From Siphonodentalium dalli (lineage: Eukaryota > Mollusca > Scaphopoda > Gadilida > Siphonodentaliidae), in contig CP136069.1 in NCBI GenBank assembly GCA_032622095.1, positions 186,299,122 through 186,363,121 of the forward strand: DNA of 64,000 nucleotides. Reading direction: 5' to 3'. Of this stretch, positions 1 through 14,100 are shown piece by piece (the stretch's first letter is position 1; the number at the start of each line of letters is the position of its first letter). The notes under the pieces were generated by a model that was not told the origin of the DNA, did not search any database, and was given only the letters and a program-made list of their open reading frames with translations. Made by a program: the position numbers and the translations under genes.

Positions 1-1010
1 ATTTTATAGTAGATTTTTAGAATTTTATTCTATTTCACCAAGACATGACATGTATACACCTTTAAATGTGTTGTATTCGACAGTCATTTATGAAACTGTC
101 AAGGCCGCATGTGGTATACTATCTTGGGAAATGTTTGAGAAATTGCCCTTATATTGGTTGAAAATATTTTAAATGATGGGTATTTTACCATCAAATATAA
201 CTGTTATTAGGCAAACAATTGTAAATTTAAACAGTATACTGACAATGAGATTGTTACATTATAATATATGACTAATTGTCATCGACAAACTCACTTTATA
301 AGATTTAACCAAAGATTTATTGAATCCTTACAACAAAGTCACATTTTCGTGATTTTTGGGGTGAGTGGTAACATAAACCAAATTTTCTGAAACGTTGTTA
401 CATATTAACAACATAAAATGTATTCATTGTTTTCAGTATATATGTCCAAAACATATAAGACCAAACATTGTGAACTATCGCAAATATCCTATGAGTAAAT
501 GACCATTTATTGGACCAAAATATTTGAAATGACGAGGAATGTCTTACCAAATTGCATGTTTTAGTCGAAAAAGTTGTAAATTTCAACTTTGGTCATTGTG
601 TGTGTAATTGAAATTACAGTATTTAGAACTATGATTGAATAGTGTCCTTTATAGATTCTCATCCATGTTCTATCCGATGTTTATCACAAAAACTAAATTT
701 CATGATTTTTGGGGTGAGGGGTAACATACTCCAAAATGTCTAAAATATGGTTATGAATTTGTCCTAGATGTTGTATGTTTTGTATGCAGTATACATTTCT
801 GAATTTTTTAAGATATTAATCTTTCAACTGCACTGAAATAATTTTGAGAAATTGTCCATTTATTATTCCGAAATAATTGAAACAAGAATGATTTTACGAC
901 AAAATTTCATGCTTTTGGTCCAAAAAGTGATAAATTTCAAATTTGGTCAGTCTGGGTTGCTAATATCTTCAAAATATGACAATGCCGGATGGAATGACGC
1001 CTTTATTATG
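1..1010. repeat. Degenerate ~355-bp tandem repeat
   Basis: Two clear units and probably a third diverged one at the left end. The phrase TGATTTTTGGGGTGAG recurs at about 351 and 704, and a phrase like AAATTTCAACTTTGGTCA recurs at about 577 and 934. No coding signal. Confidence 0.6.
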
Positions 1011-2073
1011 CATGTGCCTTAAATTTTATACCAGTTGGAACGTCATGGTAAAATAATGATTGAATTTGGCGGCCATCTTGGATTTATACTGGAAACAAGG
1101 GTTAATATTGATCAGAAACCTGTTTCTAGTTCACTTTCTGAAAGAGCACACATAACTTGACTTAATGTTAAAAAATGGCACTTTTGGCCAGTCCGTTCCA
1201 ATATGACAACATTTTGTCGCTAAGTCACTACACTATACCCCCTTTGATCAGACAATACTTTCAATTCCCTGAAATTACATTTGCAGCTCCGCCTCCGATT
1301 TTGAATTTTCCGACTGGTGTACCTGCCTCCCGAAAACCAGCACACTATCTGCTTATAATAGAACTAACTTGTTTTAGGTAGATTATCTGCTTAGAACGCC
1401 TCAATTTGAGTCGATAATATGCTTAAAATGAGAATATTTTAGTCACATTATCGACTCACAGTGAGTGATTCTAAGCAGATTATGTGCGGACAATGACACA
1501 ATAAAGCTAACACAGGTGTTCAGGTGTACGCTCTTTAACAGGTGTTTGCACTGTGGTCCACATCATAAACGAAATAACGGGTAAGAGCCCATTATATCTG
1601 CTTATTTCAGAATAAAATAATCACCTTTTGTACCTATTTCATATTATAGGTCGATTATGTGCGTATTTCCGCGAGGATTTGTTGGGTATACCTCAAGCGT
1701 TCCAATTTGACACGTCCTCAGGGACACTAATGTGCCAACTTTTCCGGCTAATGGTCATTTCAGTCCAACATATTGACTGAAAGTTAGACAATATAATAAT
1801 CAGTGTTAATCTAAAGCAGCAAATTTCCCCACTAAATGCTGATTGGAAAATAAAAATATGATAATTTCAATGTAATTTTGTGTGAATTTATGAAGTTCCA
1901 ACAGTTAACAATTGTGACCACCTGTCGCCAGGATCCTGTTAAGGAGAGCAAAAGTCAGGTCTCGATGAGAGAGGAACACATGGGTTCCAAGTAGAAACCG
2001 GGTTTCCCGTTGTTGGAACTTCGCGCATTGAGCCAACTCAACCAAAAGTTTCAAAGGATAATGTCTTTTACAG
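1011..2073. other. Non-coding stretch with one hairpin; no first DNase II exon recognised
   Basis: Contains an imperfect inverted repeat of about 97 bp (1381-1478), with TAGATTATCTGCTTAGAA on one side and its reverse complement on the other. The part at 1735-1925 resembles 41925-42045, so it is a dispersed repeat. No convincing signal-peptide exon was found. Confidence 0.5.
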
Positions 2074-2155
2074 GTTTACAGCATACAAAGTTCCAGGTGG
2101 AGCTGATTTCTTCTATCTTGATAAGAAGAATCCCAAATGGGCCATGTCAATGAAT
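2074..2155 (+). CDS. DNASE2: DNase II exon, N-terminal segment (3' end unclear)
   Basis: After a TTTTACAG acceptor the frame reads [18 protein letters not shown], then NPKWAMSMN. This matches the family's N-terminal segment (aromatic-x-AYKLP, then YLD and W..S). The exon would start in phase 2, so a preceding TG would complete the Trp of the usual DWF. There is no good donor: the frame meets TAA at 2156-2158, followed by T-rich sequence. Either a weak GTCAAT at about 2146 is used, or the exon end has been damaged. The first exon with the signal peptide was not identified upstream and may lie outside the window. Confidence 0.7.
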
Positions 2156-5100
2156 TAATTTATTTTTTTGTTTTGTTTTAAAGATTTGTTTTGGGTTGAA
2201 TTTTTTTTTGTGTATGCTTAAGCATGCTATAGCAAATTAAAAAACAAACTGGATAAAAACTTAGGGGCATGTTATAAATCAAAACTATCACCAAGTATTC
2301 ATAGTAATAAATTTGATGCGCATGAAAAACGTAAGATTCCCTGGCACTAAACCTACAAAATAAGTCTGTCAAGAAAAAAGTATTAAAATTGTAAAAAGTT
2401 GTAAAAAATAATAACAAATGATGAATTTTTTTTAGGCCAATGCATATATAAGATAATGCATTGGCACAGGGTATATGGGCTAATACAAAAATCGGACCTG
2501 GCACTGAAAGGGTTAATGGATTTTTTCCCATATAGTTAAAAATATACAATTGAATGAAATGAATTCATTAAGCAATAATCTGTATCTTCCGATATAATTA
2601 AATTGTATAAATACTTTAGGGCCGAACCACAAACATATAAATCGCGAAGTTTGTGATCGTCCGCGACGTCACGTGTTGCCGTGGCAAATTCCTACGCTCA
2701 ACGTTCACTAATGCAATTATGATCTTAATTAAATACATTAGCTTTATGGAAACTATTGGCAAAATACTAAAATGAAGATTAGGTGTGTGTAATTATTCAT
2801 GGATACTCACTACATTCACCATGGATACTCACTAAGTTCATCATTGATACTCACTCAGTTCATCGTGGAAATTCACAAAGTTCATCACAGATATCCACTA
2901 AGTTCATCATGGATATTCACTAATTTCATTATGGATTTTCACACGAAATTCACAAAGTTCATTATGGATACTCAGAAGATCATCATGACTAATTACCAAG
3001 TTCATCGTGGATATTCAATAAGTTCATCACGGATATTTACTAAATTCATGACGGATATTCACTAAATTCAGCATGAATATTCAGTAAGTTCATTATGGAT
3101 ATTCACTAGGTTCATCATGAATTATCACTAAGTTCGTTCACTAAGTTCGTCTTGGATATTCACTAAGTTCATCATGGATATTCACTAAGTTGTCGTGGAT
3201 ATTCACTAGGTTGATGATTGTTACTAACTCACCAAACGTATTATGGATATTCACTAAGTTCACCATGGATGTTCAATAAGTGCTTCACGGATATTTATTA
3301 ATTTCCTCGAGATCATGGATATTCACGAAGTTCATCATGGATATTCAATAAGTTCATCATGGATATTCACTAAGTTGATCATCGATATTCACTAAGTTGA
3401 TCATCGATTATCACCAACTTCATCATTGATAATCACTAAGATCATGGATATTTACATTTGTTGCAAAAATCAAAGCACATATATTGATGTTCATATTTCA
3501 ACGAACAAGCCAATTTGCAGTGGGTGGCTTATGTATTGTTATTTGGAGTGAATGAAATAATTTAGTCATTGGCAATGCTTATAAATAAAGTTATAATACA
3601 ACTGTTGCATATAGTTATATTTGTATGTCTTCCAATTTTCAGGAAGACAGTTATATGTATGCCATGTACAATGATAATCCGGGGTTTAACAAAATAAAGA
3701 ACTATCATGGACACACTAAAGGTGAGAAACTGCATTTTAAAGAAAAAATCAAGAGGCACTTTACATGCAAACGTGGTTGAGTTATGTTATGTTGGTCTGT
3801 CGGCATGCTGATTGGCATATATCGATGAATTGTTATAATTCAAACAATTCTAGATAAATATGTTAAGGAAATGTTGAACGACATTCAGCTTTAACCCTTT
3901 ACCCAACAAAACGGCCGTGTGCCAAAGCATTCTCTTATATATGCGAGTCGACCATACGTCGCCTCGCATATATAAGAGAATGCATTGACTTAACACAAAT
4001 TAAAAATGATAAAATTGTCAAAGAATGTAGAAAAATATTATAAAAATTGTTAAAAAATGTAAGAACAAATTATAAAATTGTTAAAGAATGTAAGAAAAAA
4101 TGGTAAAAAGTGTTATTTTTTTTTTTTTTAGTCCAATGCATTCTCTTATATATGCGAGACGATATATGGTCGACTCGCATATATAAGAGAATGCATTGGC
4201 ACAGGGCATAACTTTAACTATCACAATGTGGTCAATGAGCCGGTTCCAATGATATCCATATTTGTATGGTTCTATTGAGACAGACCCAAGATAATTTAGG
4301 CTGTTGCAGCTTCATTTGGGCTATTTTTCTGGGCGTGTTGTTGGGTAAAGGGTTAAACGTATGCAGGTACTTTTATGAATGCATTAATATCATCACATTT
4401 TAATAGCTATTTACCAGCAGCAGCATTGGTACCATATACAGTAATTCTCTAATTAATCGACTCTTTAAACACAGCAGAATTATGGGTAACTTTTCAGGAT
4501 TTAGTCGGAAACATGGCTTGTTGACATTCATCGGAAAGCTCTCGATGAGAGCTTTCCGATGAATGGCAACAAGCCATATTTCCGACTAAATTCTGAAAAG
4601 TTACCCATAATTCTGCTGTGTTTAAGGAGTCGATTAATTAGAGCATCACTGTAGGCCTAGTTCTACATTTGGTTCAGTACTTCAGTTGATCAAGTTGACA
4701 GAGTTACGCCCACTTTGTGTCTATAAAAATTGCTCATATTATACATGACCAGAGAGTCTCCGTTGGAGAGGGTGTCCAACTTGCATCTGCACCCCATCTG
4801 AACCAGACAAAAAAGTCAGGAAAATTGTATTTGCTTCCTCTAATTTGGGAACTGATGGCTATTTCAGTCTAAAATGTGATTACCAGTAGAATAATATTCT
4901 ACTTAGGTTTAAATATTTTGTTTTCACAATTCTGGATGGACACTTAAACTATCAGGACGATATCAACCTATATTTGATATGTGACCCGCCATATCAAATA
5001 CAGTCGTAAGTCGGGATTGTTTTACCCTGTGCCAATGCATTCTCTTATATATGCGAGTCGACCATATGTCGCCTCGCATATATAAGAGAATGCATTGGCC

Positions 5101-8100
5101 TAACAATTTTTTACAATTTTAATATTTTTTTCTTGTATTCTTTAACAATTTTATAATTTCACCCATACAGAGACCCAGACAAACATGAGCAGACGACACT
5201 CTTCTATATGCTTCTATATATGTGTGGGGCTCCCTGCAGGGTATAATGGATGTTTTTTATTTTATGTCCTAAAAATTGTCAGAAACATTTATTTAAAAAC
5301 AATGATAAAAAATGATTAGACCAATGCATTCTCTTATATTTGCGAGGCGACCTATGGTCGACTCGCATATATAAGAGAATGCATTGGCACATGGTAACAA
5401 AATCCCGACTTACGACTGGATTTGATATGGCTTTGATATGGTTTATTACTCAGACCCAATATGTGCAACATGAGAGTTTGATCAATAAAACAGAATACAA
5501 CAAAAATATAAGCACATGATTCGAGCGATTGAATGTGAGACAATATTTGTTTTTTACAAGTTTAACATCAACATATCTTGAGTCTGTTATGCCCCTATGG
5601 TCGACTCGCATATATAAGAGAATGCATTGGCACATGGTTAACAAATCCCGACTTACGACTGTATTTGATATGGCGGGTCACATGTGTCTTACCCTCTTCA
5701 GACCCCCTACTCCTCATTATCCGAGCGTTGTCTTACCCTCTTCAGACCCCCCTACTCCTTATTATCCGAGCGTTGTCTTACCCTCTTCAGACCCCCCTAC
5801 TCCTTATCATCCGAGCGGTTGTCTTACCCTCTTCAGACCCCCCTACTCCTTATTATCCGAGCGGTTGTCTTACCCTCTTCAGACCTCCCTACTCCTTATT
5901 ATCCGAGCGTTGTCTTACCCTCTTCAGACATCCCTACTCCTTATTATCCGAGCGTTGTCTTACCCTCTTCAGACCCCCCTACTCCTTATTATCCGAGCGG
6001 TTGTCTTACCCTCTTCAGACCCACCTACTCCTTATTATCCGAGCGTTGTCTTACCCTCTTCAGACCCCCTACTCCTTATTATCCGAGCGTTGTCTTACCC
6101 TCATCAGACATCCCTACTCCTTATTATCCGAGCGTTGTCTTACCCTCTTCAGACCCACCTACTCCTTATTATCCGAGCGGTTGTCTTACCCTCTTCAGAC
6201 CTCCCTACTCCTTATTATCCGAGCGGTTGTCTTACCCTCTTCAGACCCCCTACTCCTTATTATCCGAGCGTTGTCTTACCCTCTTCAGACATCCCTACTC
6301 ATCATTATCCGAGCGGTTGTCTTACCCTCTTCAGATCTCCCTACTCCTTATTATCCGAGCGGTTGTCTTACCCTCTTCAGACCCCCCTACTCCTTATTAT
6401 CCGAGCGGTTGTCTTACCCTCTTCAGACATCCCTACTCCTTATTATCCGAGCGGTTGTCTTACCCTCTTCAGACATCCCTACTCCTTATCATCCGAGCGG
6501 TTGTCTTACCCTCTTCAGACCCCCCTACTCCTTATCATCCGAGCGGTTGTCTTACCCTCTTCAGACCCCCTACTCATCATTATCCGAGCGGTTGTCTTAC
6601 CCTCTTCAGACCTCCCTACTCCTTATTATCCGAGCGGTTGTCGTACCCTCTTCAGACCCACCTACTCCTTATCATCCGAGCGGTTGTCTTACCCTCTTCA
6701 GACCTCCCTACTCCTTATTATCCGAGCGGTTGTCTTACCCTCTTCAGACACCCCTACTCCTTATTATCCGAGCGGTTGTCTTACCCTCTTCAGACCTCCC
6801 TACTCCTTATTATCCGAGCGGTTGTCTTACCCTCTTCAGACCTCCCTACTCCTTATTATCCGAGCGGTTGTCTTACCCTCTTCAGACCTCCCTACTCCTT
6901 ATTATCCGAGCGGTTGTCTTACCCTCTTCAGACCTCCCTACTCCTTATTATCCGAGCGGTTGTCTTACCCTCTTCAGACCCCCCTACTCCTTATTATCCG
7001 AGCGTTGTCTTACCCTCTTCAGACCCACCTACTCCTTATTATCCGAGCGGTTGTCTTACCCTCTTCAGACCCACCTACTCCTTATTATCCGAGCGGTTGT
7101 CTTACCCTCTTCAGACCTCCCTACTCCTTATTATCCGAGCGTTGTCTTACCCTCTTCAGACACCCCTACTCCTTATTATCCGAGCGGTTGTCTTACCCTC
7201 TTCAGACACCCCTACTCCTTATTATCCGAGCGGTTGTCTTACCCTCTTCAGACCCACCTACTCCTTATTATCCGAGCGTTGTCTTACCCTCTTCAGACCC
7301 CCCTACTCCTTATTATCCGAGCGGTTGTCTTACCCTCTTCAGACATCCCTACTCCTTATTATCCGAGCGGTTGTCTTACCCTCTTCAGACCCCCTACTCC
7401 TTATTATCCGAGCGGTTGTCTTACCCTCTTCAGACCCCCCTACTCCTTATTATCCGAGCGGTTGTCTTACCCTCTTCAGACCCCCCTACTCCTTATTATC
7501 CGAGCGGTTGTCTTACCCTCTTCAGACCCCCTACTCCTTATTATCCGAGCGGTTGTCTTACCCTCTTCAGACCTCCCTACTCCTTATTATCCGAGCGGTT
7601 GTCTTACCCTCTTCAGACCCCCTACTCCTTATTATCCGAGCGGTTGTCTTACCCTCTTCAGACATCCCTACTCCTTATTATCCGAGCGGTTGTCTTACCC
7701 TCTTCAGACCCCCTACTCCTTATTATCCGAGCGGTTGTCTTACCCTCTTCAGACCCCCTACTCCTTATTATCCGAGCGGTTGTCTTACCCTCTTCAGACC
7801 CCCTACTCCTTATTATCCGAGCGGTTGTCTTACCCTCTTCAGACCTCCCTACTCCTTATTATCCGAGCGGTTGTCTTACCCTCTTCAGACCTCCCTACTC
7901 CTTATTATCCGAGCGGTTGTCTTACCCTCTTCAGACCTCCCTACTCCTTATTATCCGAGCGGTTGTCTTACCCTCTTCAGACCCCCTACTCCTTATCATC
8001 CGAGCGGTTGTCTTACCCTCTTCAGACATCCTACTCCTTATTATCCGAGCGGTTGTCTTACCCTCTTCAGACCCCCCTACTCCTTATCATCCGAGCGGTT

Positions 8101-11100
8101 GTCTTACCCTCTTCAGACCCCCCTACTCCTTATTATCCGAGCGGTTGTCTTACCCTCTTCAGACCTCCCTACTCCTTATTATCCGAGCGGTTGTCTTACC
8201 CTCTTCAGACCCCCCTACTCCTTATTATCCGAGCGGTTGTCGTACCCTATTCAGACCCCATACTCCTTATTATCCGAGCGGTTGTCTTACCCTCTTCAGA
8301 CCCCCTACTCATCATTATCCGAGCGGTTGTCTTACCCTCTTCAGACCCCCCTACTCCTTATTATCCGAGCGGTTGTCGTACCCTATTCAGACCCCCCTAC
8401 TCCTTATTATCCGAGCGTTGTCTTACCCTCTTCAGACCTCCCTACTCCTCATTATCCGAGCGGTTGTCTTACCCTCTTCAGACCTCCCTACTCCTTATTA
8501 TCCGAGCGTTGTCTTACCCTCTTCAGACCCCCTACTCCTCATTATCCGAGCGTTGTCTTACCCTCTTCAGACCCCCCTACTCCTTATTATCCGAGCGGTT
8601 GTCTTACCCTCTTCAGACCTCCCTACTCCTTATTATCCGAGCGTTGTCTTACCCTCTTCAGACCCCCTACTCCTCATTATCCGAGCGTTGTCTTACCCTC
8701 TTCAGACATCCCTACTCCTTATTATCCGAGCGGTTGTCTTACCCTCTTCAGATCTCCCTACTCCTTATCATCCGAGCGGTTGTCTTACCCTCTTCAGACC
8801 CCCCTACTCCTTATTATCCGAGCGGTTGTCTTACCCTCTTCAGACATCCCTACTCCTCATTATCCGAGCGTTGTCTTACCCTCTTCAGACCCCCTACTCC
8901 TTATTATCCGAGCGGTTGTCTTACCCTCTTCAGACCTCCCTACTCCTTATCATCCGAGCGGTTGTCTTACCCTCTTCAGACCTCCCTACTCCTTATTATC
9001 CGAGCGGTTGTCTTACCCTCTTCAGACCTCCCTACTCCTTATTATCCGAGCGGTTGTCTTACCCTCTTCAGACATCCCTACTCCTTATTATCCGAGCGGT
9101 TGTCTTACCCTCTTCAGACCCCCCTACTCCTTATTATCCGAGCGGTTGTCTTACCCTCTTCAGACCCCCCTACTCCTTATTATCCGAGCGGTTGTCTTAC
9201 CCTCTTCAGACCCCCCTACTCCTTATTATCCGAGCGGTTGTCTTACCCTCTTCAGACCCCCCTACTCCTTATTATCCGAGCGGTTGTCTTACCCTCTTCA
9301 GACATCCTACTCCTTATTATCCGAGCGGTTGTCTTACCCTCTTCAGACCCCCCTACTCCTTATTATCCGAGCGGTTGTCTTACCCTCTTCAGATCTCCCT
9401 ACTCCTTATTATCCGAGCGGTTGTCTTACCCTCTTCAGACATCCCTACTCCTTATTATCCGAGCGGTTGTCTTACCCTCTTCAGACATCCCTACTCCTTA
9501 TTATCCGAGCGTTGTCTTACCCTCTTCAGACATCCCTACTCCTTATTATCCGAGCGGTTGTCTTACCCTCTTCAGACATCCCTACTCCTTATTATCCGAG
9601 CGTTGTCTTACCCTCTTCAGACATCCCTACTCCTTATTATCCGAGCGGTTGTCTTACCCTCTTCAGACATCCCTACTCCTTATTATCCGAGCGATTGTCT
9701 TACCCTCTTCAGACCCCCCTACTCCTTATCATCCGAGCGGTTGTCTTACCCTCTTCAGACCCCCCTACTCCGTATTATCCGAGCGGTTGTCTTACCCTCT
9801 TCAGATCTCCCTACTCCTTATCATCCGAGCGGTTGTCTTACCCTCTTCAGACCCCCCTACTCCTTATTATCCGAGCGGTTGTCTTACCCTCTTCAGACCC
9901 CCCTACTCCTTATTATCCGAGCGGTTGTCTTACCCTCTTCAGACCCCCCTACTCCTTATTATCCGAGCGTTGTCTTACCCTCTTCAGATCTCCCTACTCC
10001 TTATCATCCGAGCGGTTGTCTTACCCTCTTCAGACATCCCTACTCCTTATTATCCGAGCGGTTGTCTTACCCTCTTCAGATCTCCCTACTCCTTATTATC
10101 CGAGCGTTGTCTTACCCTCTTCAGACCCCCCTACTCCTTATTATCCGAGCGGTTGTCTTACCCTCTTCAGACCCCCTACTCCTTATTATCCGAGCGTTGT
10201 CTTACCCTCTTCAGATCTCCCTACTCCTTATTATCCGAGCGGTTGTCGTACCCTCTTCAGACCTCCCTACTCCTTATTATCCGAGCGGTTGTCTTACCCT
10301 CTTCAGATCTCCCTACTCCTTATTATCCGAGCGGTTGTCTTACCCTCTTCAGACCCCCCTACTCCTTATTATCCGAGCGGTTGTCTTACCCTCTTCAGAT
10401 CTCCCTACTCCTTATTATCCGAGCGGTTGTCTTACCCTCTTCAGACCCCCTACTCCTTATTATCCGAGCGGTTGTCTTACCCTCTTCAGACATCCCTACT
10501 CCTTATTATCCGAGCGGTTGTCTTACCCTCTTCAGACCCCCCTACTCCTTATTATCCGAGCGTTGTCTTACCCTCTTCAGATCTCCATACTCCTTATTAT
10601 CCGAGCGGTTGTCTTACCCTCTTCAGATCTCCCTACTCCTTATTATCCGAGCGGTTGTCGTACCCTCTTCAGACCTCCCTACTCCTTATTATCCGAGCGG
10701 TTGTCTTACCCTCTTCAGACCCCCCTACTCCTTATTATCCGAGCGGTTGTCTTACCCTCTTCAGACCCCCTACTCCTTATTATCCGAGCGGTTGTCTTAC
10801 CCTCTTCAGACATCCCTACTCCTTATTATCCGAGCGTTGTCTTACCCTCTTCAGATCTCCCTACTCCTTATTATCCGAGCGGTTGTCTTACCCTCTTCAG
10901 ACATCCCTACTCCTTATTATCCGAGCGGTTGTCTTACCCTCTTCAGACCCCCCTACTCCTTATTATCCGAGCGGTTGTCTTACCCTCTTCAGACATCCCT
11001 ACTCCTTATTATCCGAGCGGTTGTCTTACCCTCTTCAGACCCCCCTACTCCTTATTATCCGAGCGGTTGTCTTACCCTCTTCAGACCCCCTACTCCTTAT

Positions 11101-14100
11101 TATCCGAGCGGTTGTCTTACCCTCTTCAGACCCCCCTACTCCTTATTATCCGAGCGGTTGTCTTACCCTCTTCAGACCCCCTACTCCTTATTATCCGAGC
11201 GGTTGTCTTACCCTCTTCAGACATCCCTACTCCTTATTATCCGAGCGGTTGTCTTACCCTCTTCAGACCTCCCTACTCCTTATTATCCGAGCGGTTGTCT
11301 TACCCTCTTCAGACATCCCTACTCCTCATTATCCGAGCGGTTGTCTTACCCTCTTCAGACCCCCTACTCCTTATTATCCGAGCGGTTGTCTTACCCTCTT
11401 CAGACCCCCCTACTCCTTATTATCCGAGCGTTGTCTTACCCTCTTCAGATCTCCCTACTCCTCATTATCCGAGCGGTTGTCTTACCCTCTTCAGACCCCC
11501 TACTCCTTATTATCCGAGCGGTTGTCTTACCCTCTTCAGACCCCCCTACTCCTTATTATCCGAGCGTTGTCTTACCCTCTTCAGATCTCCCTACTCCTTA
11601 TTATCCGAGCGGTTGTCTTACCCTCTTCAGATCTCCCTACTCCTTATTATCCGAGCGGTTGTCGTACCCTCTTCAGACCTCCCTACTCCTTATTATCCGA
11701 GCGGTTGTCTTACCCTCTTCAGACCCCCCTACTCCTTATCGTCCGAGCGTTGTCTTACCCTCTTCAGATCTCCCTACTCCTTATTATCCGAGCGGTTGTC
11801 TTACCCTCTTCAGACATCCCTACTCCTTATTATCCGAGCGTTGTCTTACCCTCTTCAGACCCCCTACTCCTTATTATCCGAGCGTTGTCTTACCCTCTTC
11901 AGACCCCCTACTCCTTATTATCCGAGCGGTTGTCTTACCCTCTTCAGACCCCCTACTCTTTATTATCCGAGCGGTTGTCTTACCCTCTTCAGACCCCCTA
12001 CTCCTTATTATCCGAGCGGTTGTCTTACCCTCTTCAGACATCCCTACTCCTTATTATCCGAGCGGTTGTCTTACCCTCTTCAGACCTCCCTACTCCTTAT
12101 TATCCGAGCGTTGTCTTACCCTCTTCAGACATCCCTACTCCTTATTATCCGAGCGGTTGTCTTACCCTCTTCAGACCCCCCTACTCCTTATTATCCGAGC
12201 GGTTGTCTTACCCTCTTCAGACCTCCTACTCCTTATTATCCGAGCGGTTGTCTTACCCTCTTCAGATCTCCCTACTCCTTATCATCCGAGCGGTTGTCGT
12301 ACCCTCTTCAGACCCCCTACTCCTTATTATCCGAGCGGTTGTCTTACCCTCTTCAGACATCCCTACTCCTTATTATCCGAGCGTTGTCTTACCCTCTTCA
12401 GACCCCCTACTCCTTATTATCCGAGCGGTTGTCTTACCCTCTTCAGACATCCCTACTCCTTATTATCCGAGCGTTGTCTTACCCTCTTCAGACCCCCCTA
12501 CTCCTTATTATCCGAGCGGTTGTCTTACCCTCTTCAGACATCCCTACTCCTTATTATCCGAGCGGTTGTCTTACCCTCTTCAGACCCCCTACTCCTTATT
12601 ATCCGAGCGGTTGTCTTACCCTCTTCAGACATCCCTACTCCTTATTATCCGAGCGTTGTCTTACCCTCTTCAGACCCCCTACTCCTTATTATCCGAGCGG
12701 TTGTCTTACCCTCTTCAGACCCCCTACTCCTTATTATCCGAGCGGTTGTCTTACCCTCTTCAGACCCCCCTACTCCTTATTATCCGAGCGGTTGTCTTAC
12801 CCTCTTCAGACCCCCCTACTCCTCATTATCCGAGCGGTTGTCTTACCCTCTTCAGACATCCCTACTCCTTATTATCCGAGCGGTTGTCTTACCCTCTTCA
12901 GACCCCCCTACTCCTTATCATCCGAGCGGTTGTCTTACCCTCTTCAGACATCCCTACTCCTTATCATCCGAGCGGCTGTCTTACCCTCTTCAGACCCCCT
13001 ACTCATCATTATCCGAGCGGTTGTCTTACCCTCTTCAGACATCCCTACTCCTTATTATCCGAGCGTTGTCTTACCCTCTTCAGACCCCCTACTCATCATT
13101 ATCCGAGCGGTTGTCTTACCCTCTTCAGACATCCCTACTCCTTATTATCCGAGCGTTGTCTTACCCTCTTCAGACATCCCTACTCCTTATTATCCGAGCG
13201 TTGTCTTACCCTCTTCAGACCTCCCTACTCCTTATTATCCGAGCGGTTGTCGTACCCTCTTCAGACCCCCTACTCCTTATTATCCGAGCGGTTGTCTTAC
13301 CCTATTCAGACATCCCTACTCCTTATTATCCCAGCGGTTGTCTTACCCTCTTCAGACCTCCCTACTCCTTATTATCCGAGCGGTTGTCTTACCCTCTTCA
13401 GACCTCCCTACTCCTTATTATCCGAGCGGTTGTCTTACCCTCTTCAGACCTCCCTACTCCTTATTATCCGAGCGGTTGTCTTACCCTCTTCAGACCTCCC
13501 TACTCCTTATTATCCGAGCGTTTGTCTTACCCTCTTCAGACATCCCTACTCCTTATTATCCGAGCGGTTGTCTTACCCTCTTCAGACCTCCCTACTCCTT
13601 ATTATCCGAGCGGTTGTCTTACCCTCTTCAGACCTCCCTACTCCTTATTATCCGAGCGGTTGTCTTACCCTCTTCAGACCTCCCTACTCCTTATTATCCG
13701 AGCGTTTGTCTTACCCTCTTCAGACATCCCTACTCCTTATTATCCGAGCGGTTGTCTTACCCTCTTCAGACCCCCTACTCCTTATTATCCGAGCGGTTGT
13801 CTTACCCTCTTCAGATCTCCCTACTCCTTATTATCCGAGCGGTTGTCTTACCCTCTTCAGACCCCCCTACTCCTTATTATCCGAGCGGTTGTCTTACCCT
13901 CTTCAGACATCCCTACTCCTTATTATCCGAGCGGTTGTCTTACCCTCTTCAGACATCCCTACTCCTTATTATCCGAGCGGTTGTCTTACCCTCTTCAGAC
14001 ATCCCTACTCCTTATTATCCGAGCGGTTGTCTTACCCTCTTCAGACCTCCCTACTCCTTATTATCCGAGCGGTTGTCTTACCCTCTTCAGACCTCCCTAC

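Noticed and set aside
1175-1381. First exon of DNase II ending FSDW
   Set aside because: A GACTG followed by GT near 1316 would fit the phase, but the upstream residues do not resemble the family N-terminus or a signal peptide.
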